A stretch of 64,000 bases of DNA from Marinomonas sp. KMM3893. GTDB lineage: Bacteria > Pseudomonadota > Gammaproteobacteria > Pseudomonadales > Marinomonadaceae. Location: NCBI RefSeq assembly GCF_004352855.1, contig NZ_SJSC01000005.1, positions 62,001 to 126,000 of the forward strand, read 5' to 3'. Made by a program: the position numbers and the translations under genes. Of the stretch, positions 9,134-17,401 are shown piece after piece. Positions within the stretch are counted from its first letter, which is position 1. Each line of letters opens with the position of its first letter. The notes under the pieces were generated by a model. It was not told the DNA's origin. It did not search any database and saw only the letters and a list, made by a program, of their open reading frames with translations.

Positions 9134-10861
9134 ATGCCATTAAAAAGCGTACGATTTATCACCTGGTTGGTTGCCTTATTTCTCGCCATCCCAGTCCTTG
9201 TTGGACTGGTCGGCACACTACTGCCAGCGTTTCACTACTTCCCACCGTTAGGGGAATATCACTTTTCCCTTACCTCATGGGAACAACTGTTTCAAAACAA
9301 TGAGTTTTACACCAGTCTAAAACTGACACTGATCACCGGCATTATTGCCCCCATTATTGCCCTGTGGATAGCCTTGTCTTTGCTGGCATGGGGCTACCAA
9401 CGAGCCTTCTTCGAGAAAATTGAAAAGCTGCTCGCCCCCATTCTTGCCATTCCACATGCTGCTATTGCCATTGGCTTGTTGTTTCTACTCAGCCCATCTG
9501 GTTGGCTTATGCGGCTGTTTAGCCCTTGGTTAACAGGCTTTGACCGCCCGCCAAATTGGATTACCGTGCAAGACCCTTATGGCGTGTCATTGATCTTCGC
9601 GTTGGTGATGAAAGAAATGCCGTATTTGCTCTTTATTATGCTCGCCAGTTTGCACGCCATTGACGCCAGAAAAAGCCTTGAGGTCTGCCAAACGCTTGGT
9701 TATAAACGCCTGACCATTTGGCGTAAAGTATTAATACCGCAGCTTTACCCTATTATTCGCATGCCGATTTTTATCGTCATTGCGTTTAGCTTAACCGTCG
9801 TCGATCTGGCGATTGTTATCGGCCCTAATACACCATCGACTCTGGCGGTGACCCTATTTCATTGGTTTAACGATCCTGCCTTATCGACGCGTTTTATTGC
9901 CAGTGCTGGCGCCATTGCCCTTGTGATTATCATTGCGCTGGTGATGCTTGGCTGGGAACTCGCCCACTGCCTGTTTACGCGACTTACTAAAGCCGAACGC
10001 AGCAATGGTAAACGCGCTGGCCTCACCGATTATTTTTTACGTCTGGGCGTTGTTCTGGGTCTAATCACTTTATCAAGCGCGTTTATTTCCTTAATCATTT
10101 TACCCATTTGGTCGCTCACCCGACGCTGGCGCTTTCCTGATGTATTGCCGTCCAGTTGGACCCTGAGCAACATAGAACGCGCATACCCAGTGTTACTGGA
10201 GCTGTCTAGTAATACGCTGATCATCGCTCTGGTCGCCACCCTCATAGCCTGCCTGATGAGCGCACTCATGCTAGAGACAAAGCGCTTAACCAAACAGACC
10301 AAAAACCACCCTTTTGATTGGCTTATCTATGTGCCCATTTTGCTTCCTCAAATTGGCTTTTTGTTTGGCCTGCACGTACTGCTGATTCAGATCAACCTCA
10401 ATGGCACCCTAACAGCGATCATTGCACTCCATTTAATGTATGTTTTGCCTTACGTTTATTTGTCGTTAAAAGGGCCTTATTTGGCGTACCAAGAAGATTA
10501 CCTAATGCAAGCCAATCGCTTAAACAATCGCCCCTGGTTCAATTACTTTTTTATCAAACTGGCCATGCTTAAACCCGCTTTGCTCACCGCCTTTGCCATC
10601 GGTTTTTCCGTTAGTATCGCGCAATATTTACCGACCCTTATTGCCGGTGAAGGCCGCTATGGCACACTCACCACAGAAGCCGTGGCACAAGCCGCTTCTG
10701 GCGACAGAAAACAAGTTGGCAGCATGGCGCTGCTACAAGCGTTTTTCCCTGTGTTTGTTTTTTGGCTTGCCCACGCATTGCCGCCGCGCTGGACCAAATG
10801 GCGCTTGGCCATCTATTTGCGCGTAAAGAAATGCTACAAACAAATTCCTACTAATTCTTAA
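9134..10861 (+). CDS. ynjC: ABC transporter permease, YnjC-like, two fused membrane domains
   Basis: 575 residues with about a dozen hydrophobic helices. Two BPD_transp_1 halves are visible: the first with the EAA loop region KSLEVCQTLGYKRLTIWRKV, the second with DYLMQANRLNNRPWFNYFFIK. Fusion of the two permease halves in one chain is the normal YnjC layout. It forms the membrane channel through which the YnjB-bound ligand passes, driven by YnjD. The C-terminal WRLAIYLRVKKCYK is basic and cytoplasmic. The gene is 94 bp after ynjB, separated by a stem-loop, and is followed 38 bp later by ynjD. Confidence 0.88.
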   Translation: MPLKSVRFITWLVALFLAIPVLVGLVGTLLPAFHYFPPLGEYHFSLTSWEQLFQNNEFYTSLKLTLITGIIAPIIALWIALSLLAWGYQRAFFEKIEKLLAPILAIPHAAIAIGLLFLLSPSGWLMRLFSPWLTGFDRPPNWITVQDPYGVSLIFALVMKEMPYLLFIMLASLHAIDARKSLEVCQTLGYKRLTIWRKVLIPQLYPIIRMPIFIVIAFSLTVVDLAIVIGPNTPSTLAVTLFHWFNDPALSTRFIASAGAIALVIIIALVMLGWELAHCLFTRLTKAERSNGKRAGLTDYFLRLGVVLGLITLSSAFISLIILPIWSLTRRWRFPDVLPSSWTLSNIERAYPVLLELSSNTLIIALVATLIACLMSALMLETKRLTKQTKNHPFDWLIYVPILLPQIGFLFGLHVLLIQINLNGTLTAIIALHLMYVLPYVYLSLKGPYLAYQEDYLMQANRLNNRPWFNYFFIKLAMLKPALLTAFAIGFSVSIAQYLPTLIAGEGRYGTLTTEAVAQAASGDRKQVGSMALLQAFFPVFVFWLAHALPPRWTKWRLAIYLRVKKCYKQIPTNS

Positions 10862-10899
10862 GAGCAGACCACTCATGGTTATCACAAGCAGGAGAAAAC

Positions 10900-11535
10900 G
10901 TGCTTATTATTAAAAATTTTTCATTGTCTTTGGCCCATAAAACATTGATCAAAGAGCTCAATGTGCAGATTGACGATGGCCAAGTCGTCTCCCTGATGGG
11001 CCCCAGCGGCATAGGCAAATCCAGTTTATTGAATTTCTTAAGCGGCACTCTCTCACCAGGCTTAAATGCCCAAGGAGAGGTATTTTTAAACGACGTCGCC
11101 ATTCATAACAAAACCGCGCAGGAACGACGCGTCGGCTTGCTTCAGCAAACACCGCTGCTGTTTCCTCATATGAGTATTTTGGAAAACCTTAGTTTTGCCA
11201 TTCCAGCGAAAGTAAAAAAGTGTGACCGCTTGGAGCGCGCCTATCAGGCGTTAGAAAGAGTCGGCATCAAGGACAAAGCCAATGCCACGCCAGAGCAATT
11301 GTCCGGCGGCCAACAAGCCCGTGTGGCCTTGCAACGCACCTTGCTGTCTGAACCGGGTTTCCTATTGTTAGATGAGCCCTTTAGCAAACTAGATCCTGCA
11401 CTGCGCCGTGAAGTCCGAGCCTTTGTGCTTGCGGAAATACGCAAAGCGAACATTCCAGCCTTACTGGTCACCCATGACGCAGAAGACGCCAAGGCCATGG
11501 AAGGAAAATGCGTTGATTTGGTGGCCGCAGAATAA
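10900..11535 (+). CDS. ynjD: ABC transporter ATP-binding protein, YnjD-like
   Basis: 211 residues. Walker A GPSGIGKSS (34-42), signature LSGGQ (134-138), Walker B FLLLDE (154-159) and H-loop His192 (LLVTHDAEDA) are all intact, so this is a functional importer ATPase. The start is a GTG at 10900-10902 with AGGAG at 10890-10894. It completes the YnjBCD importer. The chain is somewhat shorter than typical ATPases because there is no C-terminal regulatory domain. It converges with the glutathione transferase gene; a double hairpin sits in between. Confidence 0.9.
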   Translation: MLIIKNFSLSLAHKTLIKELNVQIDDGQVVSLMGPSGIGKSSLLNFLSGTLSPGLNAQGEVFLNDVAIHNKTAQERRVGLLQQTPLLFPHMSILENLSFAIPAKVKKCDRLERAYQALERVGIKDKANATPEQLSGGQQARVALQRTLLSEPGFLLLDEPFSKLDPALRREVRAFVLAEIRKANIPALLVTHDAEDAKAMEGKCVDLVAAE

Positions 11536-11570
11536 GCCCATTAAATCAATATCAATGGCACCTAACACAC

Positions 11571-11614
11571 CCCAGTCACAGCCTCATCAGCGCTTACATT
11601 GCTAAGCGACTGGG
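11571..11614. repeat. Double inverted repeat between ynjD and the GST gene
   Basis: CGCTTA (11591-11596) pairs with TAAGCG (11603-11608), and outside it CCCAGT (11571-11576) pairs with ACTGGG (11609-11614). There is no T-run next to the stem, so it is not a standard intrinsic terminator. Confidence 0.45.
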
Positions 11615-11641
11615 CAGATGCAAGGCGTATTAAAAAGTGGG

Positions 11642-12238
11642 TTATTGCATACCAAGATAGCGCGGGTGAGCCGCGATTCTCGCCAGCCATGATTGAATCA
11701 CTGGGTAGCGGGAAAGGTCAAAACCGCCTTCTTGGGCAACATGGGTATAGCCATATAACGTGATGTCCGCCGTGGTGAGACTGTCACCCACCAAATACGG
11801 CGTTGTTATTAATTGAGTTTCCATAACGGACAAGGCCTTATGGCCGCCTTCCTGTTTTGACTCATACTCACTTCGTCTCGCGTCTGGCAAACCAAGATAT
11901 TTCGCGATAAAACGCGCCACCGCAATAAACGGCTCATGGCTATATTGCTCAAAAAACTGCCACTGCTGCACCTTGGCAAGTAAAAAAGGGTCTTGGGGAA
12001 GCAAATCACTGCCAGCGGCTAGAAAATTCAAAATCGCATTAGACTCAGACAGACAGCGACCGTCCTCAAGCTCCAGCAATGGAATTTTGCCCGTTGGGTT
12101 CTTAGCTAAAAAGTCCGACGCTTTGGTGTCACCGACCAAAATATCAACATGAATCCACTCATGCTCAATAGCCAATAAAGCACACAGTAATCTCACTTTG
12201 TAGCAATTGCCTGACGCCATATCACCGTATATTTTCAC
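11642..12238 (-). CDS. Glutathione S-transferase family protein
   Basis: 198 residues. The N-terminal thioredoxin-like half (about 1-75) shows MASGNCYKVRLLCALL, NPTGKIPLLELEDG with the cis-proline, and SESNAILNFLA, where Glu-Ser contacts the gamma-glutamyl group of glutathione. The all-helical C-terminal half includes the N-capping segment SLTTADITLYGYTH. A Ser/Asn/Cys cluster near residue 10-12 is in the position of the thiol-activating residue. The exact class and substrate are not clear. It lies 92 bp downstream of the LysR gene on the same strand with no clear terminator between. Confidence 0.9.
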   Translation of the reverse strand: MKIYGDMASGNCYKVRLLCALLAIEHEWIHVDILVGDTKASDFLAKNPTGKIPLLELEDGRCLSESNAILNFLAAGSDLLPQDPFLLAKVQQWQFFEQYSHEPFIAVARFIAKYLGLPDARRSEYESKQEGGHKALSVMETQLITTPYLVGDSLTTADITLYGYTHVAQEGGFDLSRYPVIQSWLARIAAHPRYLGMQ

Positions 12239-12330
12239 AGACCATCCTTATAATAATGAGCGCAGTGTGCACCCTGCTGTTATTGTCATATCAAGACTTC
12301 ATAAACACGGACACAAGCCAAAGCCATTGC

Positions 12331-13221
12331 TCATGCGTATTTATTAATCGCTGTTTTAATCAGATCTAAGACATTTTGCGCCGCAAACTTTCTCGGCACC
12401 GTAATCGCGTAAAAACTTTCAAAGGCTTGTGGAATACTGCCGTAATCCTCCAACACCTTAGATTCAATTTCGTCTTTTACGACCACAGGAGGCAACACAG
12501 ATAAATAGCCGCTGTCGCGTGCCAGCAATCGCAACATGGCCATATCGTCCACTTCTGCTTTGATGTCAGGTTGATATTGATACACCGCACAGAAAGATTC
12601 AAACGCCGAACGGATGTCTGCGTTTTTACCCGGAACGACCCATTTTTTATCCTGATACCCTTCCGGAAATGCAGCGGCCGGTTTGTCCCCATAAGGCCCA
12701 ATGATAGCCACCGGTTGTCTGGCCACCAGCTGGTTTTGCCAGATCGTATCTTGGCCTTCACTCAGAATCGCCCGATTTGTCAAAGCCAAGTCGATTTCGT
12801 GGTTCACAAGCCCATTAAGTAAATCCGTCATGCCCCGAGAAGACAATGAAAAATTGATATTCTTGCTTGCTAATAAAGGTTCGATAAAACTTTCAATGAA
12901 GTTTCTAGACAGGTTACTTTGCACCCCTAAGGTAATGTGCTGCATTTGGTAAGCGCTGTCTTTTTGAAGAAAATTTTCCAACTCCTCCCCAGTATTAAAG
13001 ATGTCTTGCGCGTAAGCCAGCACCCTTCGCCCCACATCGGTTAACACTAATTTTCGACCTTGTCGTAAAAAAAGCGACACATTGAGGCTGCTTTCAAGCT
13101 GTTTAATTTGAGCTGACAAGGCGGACTGAGAGACATGCAGCTCGTCTGCGGCTTCTGTCAAACTGCGATTTTTTGACACTCGCCAGAAATAATATAAGTG
13201 GTGGTAGTTTAATCGACCCAT
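12331..13221 (-). CDS. LysR-family transcriptional regulator, NhaR-like, next to dabBA
   Basis: I place the start at the ATG 13219-13221 (296 residues, MGRLNYHHLYYFWRV), which matches the NhaR-type N-terminus; an upstream in-frame ATG would add 15 unlikely hydrophobic residues. Winged helix-turn-helix about 6-64 (SLTEAADELHVSQSALSAQIKQLE); a periplasmic-binding-like effector domain follows. It is transcribed away from dabB with 148 bp between, so it probably controls dabBA and itself. The effector is unknown; NhaR in Escherichia coli responds to sodium, whereas LysR proteins near carbon-uptake genes often sense carbon status. An ACATA-N5-TATGT dyad lies in the shared promoter region. Confidence 0.88.
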   Translation of the reverse strand: MGRLNYHHLYYFWRVSKNRSLTEAADELHVSQSALSAQIKQLESSLNVSLFLRQGRKLVLTDVGRRVLAYAQDIFNTGEELENFLQKDSAYQMQHITLGVQSNLSRNFIESFIEPLLASKNINFSLSSRGMTDLLNGLVNHEIDLALTNRAILSEGQDTIWQNQLVARQPVAIIGPYGDKPAAAFPEGYQDKKWVVPGKNADIRSAFESFCAVYQYQPDIKAEVDDMAMLRLLARDSGYLSVLPPVVVKDEIESKVLEDYGSIPQAFESFYAITVPRKFAAQNVLDLIKTAINKYA

Positions 13222-13284
13222 GAACAGTGACCCTTTTAAAACACAAAGTACAATCAACAGAAACATAACTAAAACAGAACGATT

Positions 13285-13299
13285 ACATAAAATATATGT
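13285..13299. promoter_or_regulatory. Candidate LysR-type operator between lysR and dabB
   Basis: ACATA-AAATA-TATGT, a short perfect dyad with a 5-bp spacer. T13284 and A13296 also satisfy the T-N11-A rule of LysR binding sites. It sits midway in the 148-bp divergent promoter region. Confidence 0.4.
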
Positions 13300-13369
13300 G
13301 TTTTTATTATAGCAATAAAATCCCCATAATCGCCCCCATCTTATCTAACCCGAATGTGGAGACAAAAAC

Positions 13370-14977
13370 GTGCCTGTGGTCACTTGGAGTTTTTTACCTG
13401 TTCTTATTCCTCTCGCGCTGGTGCTGTGCGGATGGTTTGGCTGTCGAGAAAAATCGACCTCGGTGCCACAAAAAGCCGTTTGGTTAAGTCGAGGCTTGCT
13501 CTTTCTTTATGGCTTAAATCTAGGGGTGCATTACTTTTTAACCACACCAAAGCAAGACCATGCGCTTCTTCATCACACTGTACTTAGCCAGATTATGCTG
13601 GCGCTGATCGTGGTGATGAGCTGGGTACTGTTGCGCTTTTCACGCCAGTATATGAATGGACAAGCCAATCGCGCCCGCTATTACCGGTGGCTTATGTTTA
13701 CCCTTGCTTCTGTGGCTCTGACGGTGATGTCCAACCACCTTATGCTGTTTTGGCTTGGCTGGCTGTGCATTAGCCTCTCGCTGCACAACTTACTGACTTT
13801 TTTCCCTGATCGACCTCGTGCGATTTTAGCGGCTCATAAAAAATTCATCTTAGCGCGGATCGCCGAACTGACGCTGTTCATTGCGTTTATGCTCCTTTAC
13901 CAACAACACCAAAGTTTCTACATAAACGGCATTCTTTCGTCTTTGACACAGCAAGAGAGCATGGGGCAAGCGCTGTCGTGGCAAGACCAACTGGCCGCCT
14001 GTTTGATTGCTTTTGCCGCCTTAATTAAATGTGCCCAATTGCCTTTTCATGGCTGGCTCATTCAAGTGGTCGAATCCCCTACCCCCGTCAGTGCTTTGCT
14101 TCATGCTGGGGTGATCAATTTAGGCGGCTATATGTTGCTGCTCTTTACCCCGCTTGTGTCCCAAAGCTTGTCTGCCATTTGGCTATTACTCATTGTGGCG
14201 GGCCTGTCCACGCTTGCCAGCAGCTTGGTGATGACCACGCGCATCAGCGTTAAAGTTCGCCTAGCGTGGTCAACCAGCGCACAAATGGGGTTAATGTTGT
14301 TGGAATTTGCCCTCGGCCTTTATGAGTTAGTGCTGTTGCACTTGCTTGCTCACTCTTTTTACAAGGCCTATTCCTTCCTTAACTCAGGCAATGCGGTAAA
14401 CGATTATTTGCGGTTGGCTCTCTCAGCACCGACAAAACACAGCGCGAAGACGCCTTCTTTACCCAAGCTAAAAGAGTGGTTTTTAGCGCTCACCATCGCC
14501 ACCGCTTGTGTCGTAGCAGTACGCTTTGCCTTTCATTTTGAAACAGCCTTCAGCACCTGGTGGCTATTCGCCTTGGCACTGAGTATTTTGATTATTCAGT
14601 GGCGCACTTCTGAGCACCCTGCATCATGGTTAACGACCTTAATTACCGGCGCAGTGCTAACGCTTATTTATGCCTCATTAAAGACTGCCATCTGGTTTGC
14701 CTTGCCTCCTGAAACCGGTCAGGTTCGCGCATTTTCTTACCCTGATATCTGGGCAATGAGCTTATTTACATTGCTCTTTGCGACCCATCTTCTGTTGCAC
14801 TACCAAGTTCATTGGCCATTCGTACGACGCCTTTCTATGACGCTTTTCGCGGGCTTGTACCTAGACGAGTGGGTCACCCGTGCAGCGCTAAAAATCTGGC
14901 CCGTTCACTTACCAGCAAGAGCCAAAGAACAGCACTCAACGTCGTTTTCTGACCTCAGCTTACCTGAGCATTTTTAG
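13370..14977 (+). CDS. dabB: DabB, membrane subunit of the DAB inorganic carbon accumulation complex
   Basis: 535 residues, around 13 hydrophobic helices, of the proton-conducting antiporter (Proton_antipo_M / NuoL-like) family. The core region ALIKCAQLPFHGWLIQVVESPTPVSALLHAG (here split by position, about 220-250) contains the conserved lysine and LPFH/SPTPVSALLHAG motifs. Although it would be named NADH dehydrogenase subunit 5 by simple similarity, no other nuo gene is present and the next gene is dabA, so DabB is the better call: it is thought to use proton movement to power CO2 hydration by DabA. The start is GTG at 13370 with GGAG at 13358-13361. dabA follows after 9 bp. Confidence 0.92.
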   Translation: MPVVTWSFLPVLIPLALVLCGWFGCREKSTSVPQKAVWLSRGLLFLYGLNLGVHYFLTTPKQDHALLHHTVLSQIMLALIVVMSWVLLRFSRQYMNGQANRARYYRWLMFTLASVALTVMSNHLMLFWLGWLCISLSLHNLLTFFPDRPRAILAAHKKFILARIAELTLFIAFMLLYQQHQSFYINGILSSLTQQESMGQALSWQDQLAACLIAFAALIKCAQLPFHGWLIQVVESPTPVSALLHAGVINLGGYMLLLFTPLVSQSLSAIWLLLIVAGLSTLASSLVMTTRISVKVRLAWSTSAQMGLMLLEFALGLYELVLLHLLAHSFYKAYSFLNSGNAVNDYLRLALSAPTKHSAKTPSLPKLKEWFLALTIATACVVAVRFAFHFETAFSTWWLFALALSILIIQWRTSEHPASWLTTLITGAVLTLIYASLKTAIWFALPPETGQVRAFSYPDIWAMSLFTLLFATHLLLHYQVHWPFVRRLSMTLFAGLYLDEWVTRAALKIWPVHLPARAKEQHSTSFSDLSLPEHF

Positions 14978-14986
14978 GGAATTAGC

Positions 14987-17368
14987 ATGACTATGAACAA
15001 TCAGCAAAAAAGCCTATTAGTGACTGCCACTAAAAAAATCGCCCCGAGCTGGCCTCTCGATAAACTCATAGCCGTTAATCCATTATGGTCATTGATTGAT
15101 AAGCCGTTTGATACTGTGGCGGCTGAGTTATCCGCCATCGCAGGGATCAAAGCCCATTTGCCGATAGAAACCTATGTCGCTTGGTTTAAACAGGGGCGCA
15201 TTGATCAAGCGTCGCTCACCAAAGCCGCGCAACATTATGCGGTGGATGCATTACCAGAATCGCTCATCGAAATGCTTTCTAAGCCAATCCCAACACTGAC
15301 GCCATGGCAAAACATCGCCGACTTAGCTGACCAAGAAAGGCCGGCGACGAAAATGTCATGGCACGATGAAATCACGCATCAAGTGAGTCAGTTTTGTGCC
15401 GATCATTACCAGCAAGTGAGCCCAACACTCAGACAAATGAGCAGTAATGATCAAACACATCTATACCCCCATTGGCTCACCATTACCACGCAAGACAAGG
15501 GATTGAGCATTGTTCTTGATGAGCCTAAGCTAATTCATCTGTTCAACGCGTTGCCAAACAATACGGATCAACTCTTTGCGCTGGCCATCGAAGAATTGGC
15601 ACTGGATGACGTCTCCTTGCCCTACTACGCCCATGCTTTACTGTTAGACATTAACGGCTGGAGCAGTTATCTGGCTTATCTGCATTGGCAAAACCCCAAC
15701 GACCAAGAAGATCATTTAATGTCGTTGCTGGCGATTAAGATGGCGTGGGAACTGGTCATCTGGCGTTACTTAACCTCCCAAGAGAACCCTCAGGCAAGCG
15801 CCATCAAACAAGCGTGGGAAAAACAAAAACAGACAATAGAACAACATATTGCCAAGCATAAAGAGGCCTTGCTGAGCGCAAAAATCTGGGCTTTGGCCTT
15901 AGAGTACGCAGAGCAAAAACAGCTCAATACACTGCTCACCTCCCAATCCTACCCCTTAACAAAACAACGCCCGCCAGTATTGCAGGCGGTGTTCTGCATC
16001 GACGTTCGCTCCGAAGTCATCAGACGCGCTTTAGAGAAACAAGATGACGCCATACAAACCTTTGGGTTTGCAGGCTTTTTTGGGTTACCCATCGAATACA
16101 AAGCCAAAGACAGCGCCTTCTCAAGGCCTCAGTTACCCGGTTTATTATCGCCATCGATCACAGTAAGCGAATGCGAAACTAATATTGAGCACGCTCAAAA
16201 AGAGCAACAACAAGCCCGCTGGCAACGTTGGGGGCATTCTGCACCAGCCACTTTCTCAATGGTCGAATCTATGGGTTGGTGGTATGCCTTTAAAATGTTC
16301 AAGCAAACGCTGTTTTCAAAGCGCCAAACGAACCCTGCGGCAAGACTAGCGCCCAACACCCAGTGGAACATAACCCAAAATGGCGAACCATTAACAACAC
16401 AAGATAAAGCCAAGCTCGCAAAAGGTGTATTAGACACCATGGGGATAAAACACTATGCAGAAACCGTGCTCTTGGTTGGTCATGGCAGCCATACCAGTAA
16501 CAACCTGCATGCGGCTGGGTTAGAGTGCGGCGCCTGCGGTGGGCAAAGCGGTGAAGTGAATGTCAAAGTACTGAGCAGATTATTAAACGACGCAGAAGTT
16601 CGCTCATGCTTACACACCATGGGCATCAAGATCCCTCAGCACACAACATTTGTCGCGGCTCTGCACAATACCACCACGGATCAGCTCACCTGCTTTGACC
16701 ACCAAACCACGCCTCAACAAAGCCATTGGTTAGAACAAGCCATGTACGGCGCACAAAAAGAACGAGCGAAGAAACTCGATGCCTCCCTACTCAATGTATC
16801 GGACAAGCAACGCCATAAGGCATTTCTAAAACGCGCGAACGATTGGTCTCAAGTCAACCCAGAATGGGGATTGGCCAACAACCATGCCTTTATCATCGCA
16901 CCACGCCAACAAACTCGTCAGCTCAACTTAAAGGGTCGCAGTTTTTTACACGATTACGATTATCAAACCGATTCTGATTTTGGCATTTTAGAGCGCCTGT
17001 TAACCGCGCCAATGCTCGTGGCCCACTGGATCAATATGCAATACAACTTATCGGTGACCGACCACTTTAAGTTCGGTAGCGGTAATAAAGTGCTGCACAA
17101 TGCAGTAGGCGGCAATATTGGCGTTTTTGAAGGCAACGGCGGGGATTTACGCATTGGCTTGCCCATGCAATCTATCAGCGACGGTAAAAATTGGATGCAC
17201 ACACCAGTCAGATTAGCCGTCTATATTTCCGCCCCTAAAAGCGCCATTGCAGACATAGTCGCCAAACATGAGACAGTAAGGCAACTCATCGACAACGACT
17301 GGCTGTCTCTTTTTTACTGGCAAGACCAAACCATCGAACGCTTTTATCAGCAAGAATGGCAGGCCTAA
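14987..17368 (+). CDS. dabA: DabA, zinc carbonic-anhydrase-like subunit (DUF2309/UPF0753)
   Basis: 793 residues. Four residues that bind zinc or act in catalysis in characterised DabA are present with the same spacing: Cys337 and Asp339 (VFCIDVRSE), His499 (LVGHGSH) and Cys514 (AGLECGACGG); the His-to-Cys distance of 15 matches the Halothiobacillus protein. DabA is cytoplasmic, binds DabB, and hydrates CO2 to bicarbonate in one direction, coupled to the proton gradient. AGGGA overlapping the dabB stop serves as ribosome-binding site; a second in-frame ATG lies two codons in. No RuBisCO or carboxysome genes are in view, so here it probably supplies bicarbonate for carboxylases in a heterotroph. 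Confidence 0.94.
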   Translation: MTMNNQQKSLLVTATKKIAPSWPLDKLIAVNPLWSLIDKPFDTVAAELSAIAGIKAHLPIETYVAWFKQGRIDQASLTKAAQHYAVDALPESLIEMLSKPIPTLTPWQNIADLADQERPATKMSWHDEITHQVSQFCADHYQQVSPTLRQMSSNDQTHLYPHWLTITTQDKGLSIVLDEPKLIHLFNALPNNTDQLFALAIEELALDDVSLPYYAHALLLDINGWSSYLAYLHWQNPNDQEDHLMSLLAIKMAWELVIWRYLTSQENPQASAIKQAWEKQKQTIEQHIAKHKEALLSAKIWALALEYAEQKQLNTLLTSQSYPLTKQRPPVLQAVFCIDVRSEVIRRALEKQDDAIQTFGFAGFFGLPIEYKAKDSAFSRPQLPGLLSPSITVSECETNIEHAQKEQQQARWQRWGHSAPATFSMVESMGWWYAFKMFKQTLFSKRQTNPAARLAPNTQWNITQNGEPLTTQDKAKLAKGVLDTMGIKHYAETVLLVGHGSHTSNNLHAAGLECGACGGQSGEVNVKVLSRLLNDAEVRSCLHTMGIKIPQHTTFVAALHNTTTDQLTCFDHQTTPQQSHWLEQAMYGAQKERAKKLDASLLNVSDKQRHKAFLKRANDWSQVNPEWGLANNHAFIIAPRQQTRQLNLKGRSFLHDYDYQTDSDFGILERLLTAPMLVAHWINMQYNLSVTDHFKFGSGNKVLHNAVGGNIGVFEGNGGDLRIGLPMQSISDGKNWMHTPVRLAVYISAPKSAIADIVAKHETVRQLIDNDWLSLFYWQDQTIERFYQQEWQA

Positions 17369-17401
17369 CCATTAATATTTAAAGCACTAATATTCAAAAC
17401 A

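Noticed and set aside
13370-14977. Calling this gene nuoL / NADH dehydrogenase subunit 5
   Set aside because: No other complex I gene is present and dabA follows directly, so the DabB reading explains the context better.
17369-17401. Repeated TAATATT in the dabA/glycosyltransferase gap as a terminator
   Set aside because: It is a short direct repeat, not a stem-loop.
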